From the NCBI RefSeq assembly GCF_014646275.1, contig NZ_BMND01000003.1, positions 367,988-431,987 of the forward strand: 64,000 bases of DNA, read 5' to 3'. The position numbers and the translations under genes were made by a program. Below are positions 49,587 to 58,441 of the stretch, piece after piece. Position 1 is the stretch's first letter, and each line of letters opens with the position of its first letter. A model generated the notes under the pieces. The model saw nothing but the letters and a program-made list of their open reading frames with translations. It ran no database searches and was not told where the DNA came from. This stretch comes from Streptomyces kronopolitis. Its GTDB lineage: Bacteria > Actinomycetota > Actinomycetes > Streptomycetales > Streptomycetaceae.

Positions 49587-51721
49587 GCCCCGACCCGTTC
49601 CCGCTCGGACCACCCGCCTACCCCCTGGGCGCACCGCTCGTCCGCCGCGAGGGCCGGGAGAAGGTCACCGGCACCGCCCGCTACGCGGCCGAGCACACCC
49701 CGCTGGACTGCGCCTACGCCTGGCCGGTGGCCGCCACCGTCGCCCGGGGCCGGGTCACGGCCGTGGACGCCACCGGGGCGCTCGCGCTGCCGGGGGTGTG
49801 CGCGGTGCTGACCCACGAGAACGCGCCCCGCCTCGCGGCCACCGGCGACCCGGCGCTGGCGCTGCTCCAGGACGACCGGGTGCCGCACCGCGGCTGGTAT
49901 GTCGCGCTCGCCGTCGCTGACAGCCTCGAAGCCGCCCGCGCCGCCGCCGCGGCCGTCCACGTCAGCTACGCGGCCGAGGACGCCGATGTGCTGCTCACGG
50001 CCGGCCACCCCGGCCTCTACGCGCCCGAGACGGTCAACGGCGGCTACCCCGGGACCCGCGAACGCGGCGACTTCGATACGGCGTTCGCCGCCGCACCGGT
50101 CACCCTCGACGCCACCTACACCGTGCCCCCGCTGCACAACCACCCCATGGAACCGCACGCCGCCACCGCCCACTGGACCGGAGGCCGGCTGACCGTCCAC
50201 GACTCCAGCCAGGGCTCCAGCAAGGTCTGCGAGGACCTGGCCGCCCTGTTCTCGCTGGACCCGGGCGACATCACCGTCGTCTCGGAACACGTCGGCGGCG
50301 GCTTCGGCTCCAAGGGGACGCCCCGCCCCCACGTCGTGCTGGCCGCGATGGCCACCCGGCACACCGGCCGCCCGGTCAAGCTCTCCCTGCCGCGCCGGGA
50401 GATGCCCGCGGCCGTCGGCCACCGCGCGCCCACCGTCCAGCGGGTGCGGCTCGGCGCCGGCGGCGACGGGGTGCTCACCGCCCTCGCGCACGAGATCGCC
50501 ACCCACACCTCCACCGTCAACGAGTTCGTCGAGCAGGCCGCGGTCCCGGCGCGCATGATGTACACCTCGCCGAACAGCCGGACCGCGCACCGCGTCGTCC
50601 CGCTCGACGTCCCCACCCCCTCCTGGATGCGCGCACCGGGCGAGGCCCCCGGGATGTTCGCCCTGGAGTCCGCCGTCGACGAACTCGCCGTGCTGCTGGA
50701 CATCGACCCCGTCGAACTGCGGATGCGCAACGAGCCGGACACCGAGCCGGACAGCGACCGCGCCTTCAGCAGCCGGCACCTCATCGGCTGCCTGCGCGAG
50801 GGCGCCGAACGCTTCGGCTGGCGGCCCAGGGACCCCCGCCCGGGCGTCCGGCGCGAGGGCGACCTGCTGCTCGGCACCGGCGTCGCGGCCGCCACCTACC
50901 CCGTCTACGTCGCCCCCTCCAGCGCCGAGGCGCGGGCCACCGCCGACGGCGGCTTCCGGATCCGGGTGAACGCCACGGACATCGGCACCGGCGCCCGCAC
51001 CGTCCTCGCACAGATCGCCGCGGCCGCGCTGACCGTGCCGGAGGACCGGGTCCGCGTCGACATCGGCAGCAGCGACCTGCCGCCCGCGATGCTGGCCGGC
51101 GGTTCCATGGGCACCGCCTCGTGGGGCTGGGCCGTCCACAAGGCCTGCATGGCGCTGCGGGCACGACTGCGCGACCACGACGGGCCGCTGCCCGCCGAGG
51201 GGCTGACCGCCGCCGCGGACACCCGGCAGGAGGCGGCCGAAGGCTCCCCCTACGCCCGGCACGCCTTCGGGGCCACCTTCGCCGAGGTCCAGGCCGACAC
51301 CGTCTCCGGGGAGGTCCGGGTGCGCCGGATGCTGGGCGTCTACGCGGCCGGCCGGATCCTCAACTCCCGTACGGCGCGCTCCCAGTTCATCGGCGGAATG
51401 ACCATGGGGCTGGGGATGGCGCTCATGGAGGGCAGCCGGCTGGACCCCGCGTTCGGGGACTTCGCCGAGCGCGACCTGGCCGCCTACCACGTGCCGGCCT
51501 GCGCCGATGTCCCGCGGATCGAGGCGCACTGGATCGACGAGGAGGACCCCCACCTCAACCCCATGGGCAGCAAGGGCATCGGCGAGATCGGCATCGTCGG
51601 CACCGCGGCGGCCGTCGCCAACGCCCTGTGGCACGCCACCGGCATCCGGGTGCGGGACCTCCCGCTCACCGTGGACAAGATCCTGCCCCGGTTGCGGGCC
51701 GCCCGGGAAGGTGCTGGGTGA
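49583..51721 (+). CDS. Xanthine dehydrogenase-type molybdopterin-binding subunit
   Basis: A 712-residue large subunit of the xanthine oxidase family. REKVTGTARYAAEH opens the a/b hammerhead domain, EHVGGGFGSKG and NATDIGTGARTVL bind the cofactor, and GSKGIGEIGIVGTAAAV holds the catalytic Glu. The whole operon matches YagTSR-like aldehyde/xanthine dehydrogenases, so aldehydes or purines are both possible substrates. No MCD/chaperone gene is in the window. Confidence 0.93.
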   Translation: MSPDPFPLGPPAYPLGAPLVRREGREKVTGTARYAAEHTPLDCAYAWPVAATVARGRVTAVDATGALALPGVCAVLTHENAPRLAATGDPALALLQDDRVPHRGWYVALAVADSLEAARAAAAAVHVSYAAEDADVLLTAGHPGLYAPETVNGGYPGTRERGDFDTAFAAAPVTLDATYTVPPLHNHPMEPHAATAHWTGGRLTVHDSSQGSSKVCEDLAALFSLDPGDITVVSEHVGGGFGSKGTPRPHVVLAAMATRHTGRPVKLSLPRREMPAAVGHRAPTVQRVRLGAGGDGVLTALAHEIATHTSTVNEFVEQAAVPARMMYTSPNSRTAHRVVPLDVPTPSWMRAPGEAPGMFALESAVDELAVLLDIDPVELRMRNEPDTEPDSDRAFSSRHLIGCLREGAERFGWRPRDPRPGVRREGDLLLGTGVAAATYPVYVAPSSAEARATADGGFRIRVNATDIGTGARTVLAQIAAAALTVPEDRVRVDIGSSDLPPAMLAGGSMGTASWGWAVHKACMALRARLRDHDGPLPAEGLTAAADTRQEAAEGSPYARHAFGATFAEVQADTVSGEVRVRRMLGVYAAGRILNSRTARSQFIGGMTMGLGMALMEGSRLDPAFGDFAERDLAAYHVPACADVPRIEAHWIDEEDPHLNPMGSKGIGEIGIVGTAAAVANALWHATGIRVRDLPLTVDKILPRLRAAREGAG

Positions 51722-51825
51722 GGGGGGCCGGTGCGCGGTCCGGGATCTGTTGCGGAACCCGTCCCGCCGGGTCACCATGACAAATGACCCATACGTGATT
51801 ATTGCTCACTCTTCGTGTTCGGGGT

Positions 51826-51840
51826 TCGTTGGTCCAACGA
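51826..51840. promoter_or_regulatory. Palindrome upstream of HATPase regulator gene
   Basis: TCGTTGG-T-CCAACGA is a perfect 7-bp inverted repeat with a 1-nt centre, in an AT-richer 150-bp gap and 38 bp before the start. It could be a regulator site. Confidence 0.4.
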
Positions 51841-51877
51841 GGTGAAGGGCGTGAGCCTCGCGGTGAGGAGCCACGAC

Positions 51878-52414
51878 ATGACACTTCCCGGCGACCGGCA
51901 CTACACGGTCGAACTGCATGCTTCGGCGGAGCGTGTGCCGCAGGTCCGGCGGATACTCGCCGCGCATCTGCGCTACTGGGATCTTGAGCTGCATATCCCG
52001 CCCGTGTGCCGGGGAGTGGCGGAACTCCTGACCAACGTCCATCGCCATATCGGGCCGGACGCCCGCTGCCTGGTCGAACTCCGCTGGTCCGGCCGCCACC
52101 TCACGACCTCCGTCGCCGACGACGGGCCCCGGCTGCCGAAGCTGCGCAGCGCGGCCGGCGGCGGGCTCTCCACGGTGGCGGCGCTCAGCGACAGTTGGGG
52201 CACCTGCGGCACCCCGGAGGGCAAGGTCATCTGGTTCACCCGCCGCGTCGAGGCGGCCGGCAAGTCCCGGCTGACGGCCCGCACCCCGCTGCGCAGCGTG
52301 CCCGACCGCAAGGGCCGCCCCGAGACGGTGCCCACCGTCCCCGCCGAGCCGCTCGCCGAGCCCGCCCCCGAGACCACCGCCACCCCGGAGCCGGCGTCGG
52401 CAGCCGTCGCCTGA
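51878..52414 (+). CDS. ATP-binding protein, anti-sigma/HATPase_c type
   Basis: A 178-residue protein with a single GHKL ATPase domain. VCRGVAELLTNVHRH is the N-box (Glu, Asn) and SVADDGPRLP the G1 box. Such small kinases in Streptomyces act as anti-sigma factors or signalling partners of SpoIIE-type phosphatases. The C-terminal 50 residues are Pro/Glu-rich. I chose ATG 51878 because GAGGAG precedes it by 7 nt; longer in-frame starts lack a site. Confidence 0.82.
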   Translation: MTLPGDRHYTVELHASAERVPQVRRILAAHLRYWDLELHIPPVCRGVAELLTNVHRHIGPDARCLVELRWSGRHLTTSVADDGPRLPKLRSAAGGGLSTVAALSDSWGTCGTPEGKVIWFTRRVEAAGKSRLTARTPLRSVPDRKGRPETVPTVPAEPLAEPAPETTATPEPASAAVA

Positions 52415-52457
52415 CGCACCGTCACCCTGCCCCCCGGGGGTAACCCCGGAAGACCGG

Positions 52458-52501
52458 CGGCCCGCCTCCTCCCGTCCGTGCGTGCGGGAGGGGGCGGGCC
52501 G
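52458..52501 (+). terminator. Strong terminator after HATPase gene
   Basis: A 17-bp stem (52458-52474 with 52485-52501), all paired with one G-U, and a 10-nt loop. Confidence 0.75.
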
Positions 52502-52941
52502 TCCCCTTCCCGGATTCCCCGACGCGGCGGGGTGTCCTCATTCCGGACGCGGGGGACGACGGCACGTCCACCCGTACGTCCACGAGCACCCGCACTCCCA
52601 CGTGCACGAGCGCGTCACCGGCCCGTCCGCCGCGCCCGACCACCCGTGCGCCCGGACCGCCCGCGCCCTCCCGCTGACCGCCGCCGCCCCCGCGGCCGCC
52701 CCCGCCCCCGTGGCCGATTCGTGCTGCCTCCGCCTTCCGCGGCTTCCCCGCCTTCCCCGGCCGGTCACGGTGTTCGTCGTCCGTACCGCGATATGTCACA
52801 CCGGTGACACCCCCCCTTCCGCGATGCTCGTTCCTCTTGGAACACTCTGTTCACGTTGCATGTCCCACCGATCCCTCCGACCGCACGGCACCACCCCCCA
52901 CCTTCGCGAATCACCGCACTCACCACGAGGTTCCCCATCTC
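52502..52941. other. Intergenic region before phospholipase C, with palindrome
   Basis: 440 bp without a convincing gene. Part of it is low-complexity CAC/GTC/CGT repeats that happen to encode a His-rich peptide. TGTCAC-ACCG-GTGACA (52794-52809) is a perfect 6-bp inverted repeat in the likely promoter region. A single GTTCACG nearby recalls half a phosphate (PHO) box but the required repeat is absent. Confidence 0.5.
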
Positions 52942-54999
52942 ATGCCTGAACTGAATCGGCGGCGTTTCCTCCAGATCGCCGGCGCGACCGCGGGCGTCTC
53001 GGCCCTGTCGAGCAGCATCGCCCGTGCCGCGGCCATCCCCGCCGCACGACGCTCCGGGTCCCTGCACGACGTCGAGCACGTGGTCGTCCTGATGCAGGAG
53101 AACCGTTCCTTCGACCACTACTTCGGCACGCTCAAGGGCGTCCGCGGCTTCGGCGACCCGCGGCCGCTGCAGCTCGAGAACGGCAAGTCCGTCTGGCACC
53201 AGTCCGACGGCTCCAAGGACGTCCTGCCCTACCACCCGGACGCCGACAACCTCGGCATGCAGTTCATCGAGGGCCTGAACCACGACTGGGCGGGCGGCCA
53301 CAAGGCCTGGAACGACGGCAAGTACGACAGCTGGATCCCCGCCAAGGGCACCGGCACCATGGCGCACCTGACCCGCAAGGACATCCCGTTCCACTACGCG
53401 CTCGCGGACGCCTTCACCATCTGCGACTCGTACCACTGCTCGATGATCGGGGCCACCGACCCCAACCGCTACTACATGTTCTCCGGCCACGTCGGCAACG
53501 ACGGCTCGGGCGGCGGCCCGGTCCTGGGCAACGAGGAGGCGGGGTACGGCTGGACCACGTACCCGGAGCGGCTGGAGAAGGCCGGGATCTCCTGGAAGGT
53601 CTACCAGGACATCGGTGACGGCCTGGACGCCGACGGCAAGTGGGGCTGGATCGAGGACGCCTACCGCGGCACCTTCGGCGACAACTCGCTGCTCTTCTTC
53701 AACCAGTACCGCGACGCCAAGCCCGGCGACCCGCTCTATGACAAGGCCCGCACCGGCACGAACGCCAAGAAGGGCGACGGCTACTTCGACCACCTCAAGG
53801 CCGATGTGAAGGCCGGCAAGCTGCCCCAGGTCTCCTGGATCGCCGCCCCCGAGGCCTTCTCCGAGCACCCGAACTGGCCCGCGAACTACGGCGCCTGGTA
53901 CGTCTCCCAGGTGCTGGACGCGCTCACCTCCAACCCCGAGGTGTGGAGCAAGACCGCGCTGTTCATCACCTACGACGAGAACGACGGCTACTTCGACCAC
54001 GTCCTGCCGCCGTTCCCGCCGGCCTCCGCCGACCAGGGCCGCTCCACCGTGGACAGCTCGCTCGACTCGTTCGGCGGCAACGCGACCTACTCCGCCGGCC
54101 CCTACGGGTTCGGCCAGCGCGTCCCGATGCTCGTCGTCTCGCCCTGGAGCACCGGCGGCTACGTCTGCTCCGAGGTCCTCGACCACACCTCCATCATCCG
54201 GTTCATGGAGCGCCGGTTCGGGGTGCACGAGCCCAACATCTCGCCCTGGCGCCGCGCCATCAGCGGCGACCTGACCTCCGCCTTCGACTTCGGCCTGGAG
54301 AACACCAGGCCGGCCGCGCTCCCGGACACCGACGGCTTCCGGCCGCCGGACAAGGAGCGGCACGACAGCTATGTGCCGAAGCCGCCGGCCAGCCCCGTCC
54401 TGCCCAAGCAGGAGCCGGGCTCCCGGCCGTCCCGCCCGCTGCCGTACGCGCCGCTGGTCGACGGGTCCGCGACGCCCTCCACCGGGCGCTACACCCTCAC
54501 CTTCAAGAGCGGCGACAAGGCCGGTGCCTGCTTCACCGTCACCGCGGGCAACCGCACCGACGGCCCCTGGTCGTACACCACGGAGGCCGGCAAGACGATC
54601 TCCGACACCTGGAACACCGCCTACTCCAAGGGCAGCTACGACCTGTCGGTCCACGGCCCGAACGGCTTCCTGCGGACCTTCCGGGGCGACGGCAAGAAGA
54701 CCGGCCCCGAGGTGACCGCCCGCCACGACGCGACGGCCGGCCGCCTGGTGCTGACCCTGACCAACCACGGCAGGACCGACTGCCACCTGACCGTCACGAA
54801 CGCCTACGGCGGGGCGAGCGAGACCTACCCCGTCCGCGCGGGCGCCACCGTCAAGAAGCCGCTCGACCTGCGCGCCAGCAAGCGCTGGTACGACCTGTCG
54901 GTCACCTCCGACACCGACAAGACCTTCCTGCGCCGGTTCGCCGGCCATGTGGAGAACGGTGAGGCGGGTGTGAGCGACCCGGCGATCATCACCGGCTGA
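52942..54999 (+). CDS. Phosphocholine-specific phospholipase C, Tat-exported
   Basis: A 685-residue enzyme that splits phosphatidylcholine or sphingomyelin. The N-terminus NRRRFLQIAG followed by a hydrophobic stretch is a Tat signal. VVLMQENRSFDHYFGTLKGVRGFGD is the acid-phosphatase/PLC catalytic start; further catalytic His/Asp residues lie in FITYDENDGYFDHV. Two C-terminal beta domains (DUF756 type) complete the protein. These enzymes are usually induced by phosphate limitation. A strong terminator follows. Confidence 0.93.
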   Translation: MPELNRRRFLQIAGATAGVSALSSSIARAAAIPAARRSGSLHDVEHVVVLMQENRSFDHYFGTLKGVRGFGDPRPLQLENGKSVWHQSDGSKDVLPYHPDADNLGMQFIEGLNHDWAGGHKAWNDGKYDSWIPAKGTGTMAHLTRKDIPFHYALADAFTICDSYHCSMIGATDPNRYYMFSGHVGNDGSGGGPVLGNEEAGYGWTTYPERLEKAGISWKVYQDIGDGLDADGKWGWIEDAYRGTFGDNSLLFFNQYRDAKPGDPLYDKARTGTNAKKGDGYFDHLKADVKAGKLPQVSWIAAPEAFSEHPNWPANYGAWYVSQVLDALTSNPEVWSKTALFITYDENDGYFDHVLPPFPPASADQGRSTVDSSLDSFGGNATYSAGPYGFGQRVPMLVVSPWSTGGYVCSEVLDHTSIIRFMERRFGVHEPNISPWRRAISGDLTSAFDFGLENTRPAALPDTDGFRPPDKERHDSYVPKPPASPVLPKQEPGSRPSRPLPYAPLVDGSATPSTGRYTLTFKSGDKAGACFTVTAGNRTDGPWSYTTEAGKTISDTWNTAYSKGSYDLSVHGPNGFLRTFRGDGKKTGPEVTARHDATAGRLVLTLTNHGRTDCHLTVTNAYGGASETYPVRAGATVKKPLDLRASKRWYDLSVTSDTDKTFLRRFAGHVENGEAGVSDPAIITG

Positions 55000-55031
55000 G
55001 CGGAGCGGGCAGATCCGCCCGCCGCCGCAGT

Positions 55032-55075
55032 CGGCAACGGGGCACCCGCCGTGAACGGAGGGTGCCCCGTTGCCG
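55032..55075. terminator. Bidirectional terminator between convergent genes
   Basis: A perfect 16-bp stem (55032-55047 with 55060-55075) with a 12-nt loop, 32 nt after the phospholipase stop and 20 nt from the convergent propeller gene's stop. Confidence 0.8.
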
Positions 55076-55094
55076 TTCCCGTTCTCCGTCCGGG

Positions 55095-56813
55095 TCAGGT
55101 GTAGGTGTAGGGCCGGGGGGCCGTGGCGCTGCCGCCGGCGGAGGTGACGGTCACCGGTACCGTTCCCGGGGCGTGCGCCGGGGCGACGGCCTGGAGCAGG
55201 GAGTCCGAGACGGCGGAGAAGGCGGCCGGGGTGGTGCCGAAAAGCACCCCCGTCGTCTGCGCCAGCCCGGATCCGACGAGGGCGACGACGGTGCCGCCGG
55301 CCCGGGAACCGGCCGCCGGGACAAGGGCGTTGAGATCGGGCGGGCCGACGTAGGTGTAGGTGCCGCCGTCGGCGATCCCGCCGATCGTGGTGACCGTGAC
55401 CGGCACCCCGCCGGCCGGTCCGGGCGGGGCGGTCACGGTCAGCACACTGTCGGAGAGGACCACCGGCGTGACCGCGGTGCCGCCGAAGCCGAGCGTGCGC
55501 GCGGTGGCCAGGGCGGTGCCGGTCAGCGTCACGGCGGTGCCGCCCGTGACGGGCCCCGAGGCGGGGAAGAGCCCGGTCACGCGCGGCGGCGGGAGGTAGT
55601 AGAAGGGCATCGGTGCGCTGGTACCGCCCGGTGTGGTCACGGTGACGTCCACGACGCCGTGCCCCGCCGGGGTGACCAGGGTGATCTCGTGGTCGCTGAC
55701 GACGACCACCTCGGTGGCGAGCCGGGGGCCGAAGTGCACGGCGGTGGCCCCGGTCAGATGGCTGCCGAGGAGGGTGACGCGGGTTCCGCCGCCGGTCGGC
55801 CCCTGGTAGGGGTGCAGGCCGGTCAGTCCGGCGAGGACGGTGACGGTGCTGTCGCCGTTGTTGACCACGTAGACGCTCTGCTGGTCCGGGGTGATCGCCA
55901 CCCCGTACGGCACGTTCAGCCCGGCGTGCTCGGCGATGACGCGGTAGCCGGCGGTGTCGACGACCCGCACGGTGCTGTCGCCGTTGCAGGAGACGTAGGC
56001 GAGCAGCCCGTCCTTGGTGAGCGCCACCGCGAAGGGCAGCGAGAAACCCGGGAGCGAGGCGAGGACCGTGCCGGTCGCGGTGTCCAGCACATCGACGGTG
56101 TTGCCGCCGTAGTTGGGGACGAACAGCCGCCGCCCGTCCGGGGTGACGGCGGACGACCGGGGGAAGTGGAACCCGGTCAGTTCGTCGATGACGGCGTAGG
56201 CGGCGGTGTCGATCACGCTGATCGTGTTCACGGCCTCCTTGCCCACGTAGGCCCGGCTGCCGTCCGGAGTGATCAGGAGGCTCCGCGGCCCCATGCCGAC
56301 CGGGATCTCCTCGGTGACGGTGTTGCCGGCGGTGTCGATGACCCGTACGGCGTTGAGCGACTGGCAGGCCACGAACAGGCGCGCGCCGTCCGGGGTGACG
56401 GCGAGTTCCACGGGGTTGCCCATGTGATCCACCGTGCCGATGACGGCGTTGGTCGCGGTGTCGATGGTGCTGACGGTGCCGGCGCCGAGGCTCGCCACGT
56501 AGAGCCGCCGCCCGTCCGGGGAGAGCGCGGCGCCCCAGGGCCCGGCGGCCACCGGGATGGTGGCGGTCACGGCCTTGGTGACCGTACTGAGCACCGAGAC
56601 GGCGCTCGACCCGTAGTCGGTGACGTACGCCCGGCCGCCGTCCGGGCTGATCACTACGGACACCGGGCCGTTCCCCACCGGCACGGTGACCACCGGCGGC
56701 GGTGCGGCGGACCTCGGGACCCTGGCGGCCGCGGGGGCACGGAGCCTTGGCGGCGGCGGGTGGCCGGGAGCGGGGGTGGTGGGGGGTCCGGTTCCCTGCT
56801 GCGGTGCGGGCAT
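55095..56813 (-). CDS. YncE-like seven-blade beta-propeller with three IPT/TIG domains
   Basis: A 572-residue protein. After a 45-residue Pro/Ala-rich start come seven repeats of about 42 residues, each with the pattern I/V-P-x-G-x-x-P ... SPDG/TPDG-R-x-Y/FV (residues about 55-345): a complete seven-blade propeller. Three IPT/TIG domains follow (GLHPYQGPTGGGTRVTLLGSHL, GLFPASGPVTGGTAVTLTGTAL, ALVPAAGSRAGGTVVALVGSGL). No signal peptide is visible, although such domains usually act outside the cell. GGAAGGAA precedes the ATG. The function is unknown; a binding or scaffold role is likely. Confidence 0.8.
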   Translation of the reverse strand: MPAPQQGTGPPTTPAPGHPPPPRLRAPAAARVPRSAAPPPVVTVPVGNGPVSVVISPDGGRAYVTDYGSSAVSVLSTVTKAVTATIPVAAGPWGAALSPDGRRLYVASLGAGTVSTIDTATNAVIGTVDHMGNPVELAVTPDGARLFVACQSLNAVRVIDTAGNTVTEEIPVGMGPRSLLITPDGSRAYVGKEAVNTISVIDTAAYAVIDELTGFHFPRSSAVTPDGRRLFVPNYGGNTVDVLDTATGTVLASLPGFSLPFAVALTKDGLLAYVSCNGDSTVRVVDTAGYRVIAEHAGLNVPYGVAITPDQQSVYVVNNGDSTVTVLAGLTGLHPYQGPTGGGTRVTLLGSHLTGATAVHFGPRLATEVVVVSDHEITLVTPAGHGVVDVTVTTPGGTSAPMPFYYLPPPRVTGLFPASGPVTGGTAVTLTGTALATARTLGFGGTAVTPVVLSDSVLTVTAPPGPAGGVPVTVTTIGGIADGGTYTYVGPPDLNALVPAAGSRAGGTVVALVGSGLAQTTGVLFGTTPAAFSAVSDSLLQAVAPAHAPGTVPVTVTSAGGSATAPRPYTYT

Positions 56814-57049
56814 CGGCTCTTCCTTCCCGACGACGGGTGCCGGGGGTGCCCCGTGCTCCCGGAGGAAGGCCCGTACCGCGCTCGCCCAGAGTCCTCCGTC
56901 GCAGAGGGAGGGCGACCCGCCGGCTCGAACCCGACAAGTAACCCAACGCCCTTCGCCGCCCCACAACAGCCGCCGGCCGAATTCACCCGGACGGAGCAGA
57001 CGGGCGGCCGGTGGCGGGCGCACCCCGGGGCCGCCCGGCCGGCCGCGCC

Positions 57050-57074
57050 TTGCGCTGGAGTGCGCTCCAGCTCC
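57050..57074 (+). promoter_or_regulatory. -35 and MerR-type operator, cut off from -10 by a MITE
   Basis: TTGCGC (57050-57055) is followed by GCTGGAG-TGCG-CTCCAGC (57054-57071), a perfect 7-bp palindrome. If the mobile element and one CTAG are removed, the -35 lies exactly 19 bp before TAGCGT. A 19-bp spacer filled by a palindrome is the hallmark of promoters activated by MerR-family proteins. Confidence 0.6.
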
Positions 57075-57239
57075 TAGGGGGTGTCGTTCGGGTCATGGCG
57101 GGCTCGCGGGGCCTGGCACGCACATCTGCGGCGTTGTCGTCGGTCGCCGACGCTCCGCGTCGACTCCCTCCTCCGCCTTGCAGCTGCACGCACCAGACCC
57201 CGCTCCCTGATCCACCATGACCCGAACGACACCCCCTAG
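57074..57239. mobile_element. MITE, IS5-like (non-autonomous), with CTAG target duplication
   Basis: A perfect inverted repeat of 25 bp (57074-57098 and 57215-57239). Allowing for a 4-bp target duplication CTAG (57074-57077 and 57236-57239), the element is 57078-57235, 158 bp, with 21-bp ends that begin GGGGTGTCGTTCGGG. YTAR-type 4-bp duplications are known for IS5-group elements. There is no transposase gene, so it can move only with help from a related full-length copy. Confidence 0.78.
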
Positions 57240-57242
57240 CGT
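57237..57242 (+). promoter_or_regulatory. -10 box regenerated by the target duplication
   Basis: TAGCGT, whose TAG is the right copy of the CTAG duplication. The natural -35 is now 181 bp upstream. The 18 bp before it are the element's end and contain no good -35. Confidence 0.5.
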
Positions 57243-57285
57243 GGGCGCACGACCCGACCAACCGTCGCTGATCGAAGGGGACATC

Positions 57286-58344
57286 GTGCGCTACACACTG
57301 TTCGGCAGGACCGGCCTGCGGGTGAGCGAGCTGAGCCTGGGGACCATGACGTTCGGCGGCGAACCGGGCTGGGGCACCGACAAGGACACCAGCGGCCGGA
57401 TCCTGGACGCCTACGCGGACGCGGGCGGCAACTTCATCGACACCGCCAACATCTACGCCGGCGGCTCCTCCGAGCGGATCCTGGGGGAGCTGCTCGCCGG
57501 CCGCCGCGACCGCTTCGTGCTGGCCAGCAAGTACACCTGCGCGACCCGCGAGGGCGACGTCAACTCCGCGGGCAACCGCCGCAAGAGCCTGGTCCGTGCC
57601 GTGGAGGCGAGCCTGGAGCGGCTGCGCACCGACCACCTCGATGTGCTGTGGGTGCACGCCCGGGACCACTTCACGCCCGTGCAGGAGGTCATGCGGGCGC
57701 TCGATGACGTGGTGCGGTCGGGGAAGGTGCTCCACCTCGGCGTCTCGGACTGGCCGGCCTGGGAGATCGCGCAGGCCAATACCCTCGCCGAGCTGCGCGG
57801 CTGGACCGCGTTCGCCGGCTCGCAGCTGCGCTACAACCTGCTGGAGCGGACGCCGGAGCGCGAACTGCTGCCGCAGGCCCACGCCTTCGAGCTGGCCGTC
57901 CTGGCCTGGGCGCCGCTCGCGGCCGGCAAGCTCACCGGCAAGTACCGCCGCGGGGAGACGGGCCGGCTGGCCGGTACGGCCGCGCACGACACGTCCGACC
58001 GGCGGGCGGAGGAGACCGTCACCGCGGTGCTGGAGATCGCCGAGCAGGGCGGCTGGAGCCCGGCGCAGGTGGCGCTGGCGTGGCTGCGCAGCCGGCCCGG
58101 CAACGTCATCCCGATCATCGCCGCCACCAAGGAGAGCCAGCTGCGCGACAACCTCGCCGCGGCCGGGGTCACCCTCGACGCCGACGCGCTGGCGCGGCTG
58201 GAGGCGACCAGCGCGGTCCCCCTCGGCTTCCCGCACGACTTCCTGCGCGAGCCGCAGATCGTCGAGAACGTCTACGGCGACCAGTGGCAGCGGATCGAGG
58301 ACCGCCGCCCCACCCTCCGCCGCACGACCGGCGGTATCGGCTGA
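57286..58344 (+). CDS. Aldo/keto reductase
   Basis: A 352-residue NADPH-dependent reductase. RYTLFGRTGLRVSELSLGTMTFG is the AKR opening, FIDTANIYAGGSSERILGELL includes the catalytic Asp and Tyr, and LASKYTCA and LWVHARDH carry the Lys and the His position. Members act on sugars, aldehydes or ketones. I chose GTG 57286, with GAAGGGG 5 nt before it; an ATG at 57217 lies inside the mobile element. Its original promoter looks MerR-controlled and is now interrupted. Confidence 0.9.
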   Translation: MRYTLFGRTGLRVSELSLGTMTFGGEPGWGTDKDTSGRILDAYADAGGNFIDTANIYAGGSSERILGELLAGRRDRFVLASKYTCATREGDVNSAGNRRKSLVRAVEASLERLRTDHLDVLWVHARDHFTPVQEVMRALDDVVRSGKVLHLGVSDWPAWEIAQANTLAELRGWTAFAGSQLRYNLLERTPERELLPQAHAFELAVLAWAPLAAGKLTGKYRRGETGRLAGTAAHDTSDRRAEETVTAVLEIAEQGGWSPAQVALAWLRSRPGNVIPIIAATKESQLRDNLAAAGVTLDADALARLEATSAVPLGFPHDFLREPQIVENVYGDQWQRIEDRRPTLRRTTGGIG

Positions 58345-58373
58345 CCGCCCGCCCCCGGGGGGCCGCTCGGATA

Positions 58374-58415
58374 CGCGGACGCCGCCGCCCGGAGAGCCGG
58401 GCGGCGGCGTCCGCG
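58374..58415. terminator. Bidirectional terminator
   Basis: A perfect 19-bp GC stem (58374-58392 with 58397-58415) and an AGAG loop between the convergent reductase and transpeptidase genes. Confidence 0.85.
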
Positions 58416-58441
58416 GTCCGCGCCGGGCGCGGCCGCCGGGG

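Noticed and set aside
52840..52870. PHO box before phospholipase C
   Set aside because: Only one GTTCACG is present; the direct repeat at 11-bp spacing needed for PhoP binding is not seen.
52482..52949. His-rich ORF (HVHPYVHEHPHSHVH) in the gap before phospholipase C
   Set aside because: The His run comes from a CAC/GTC/CGT simple repeat, there is a terminator at its start, and third-position composition is not coding-like.
52765..56964. Very long minus-strand ORF (1399 codons) across phospholipase C and the propeller gene
   Set aside because: Covers two well-supported genes in shadow frames; composition is the usual GC-frame artefact.
57217..57285. Upstream ATG start for the aldo/keto reductase
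   Set aside because: It lies inside the MITE's inverted repeat and before the -10 box; GTG 57286 has the ribosome site.
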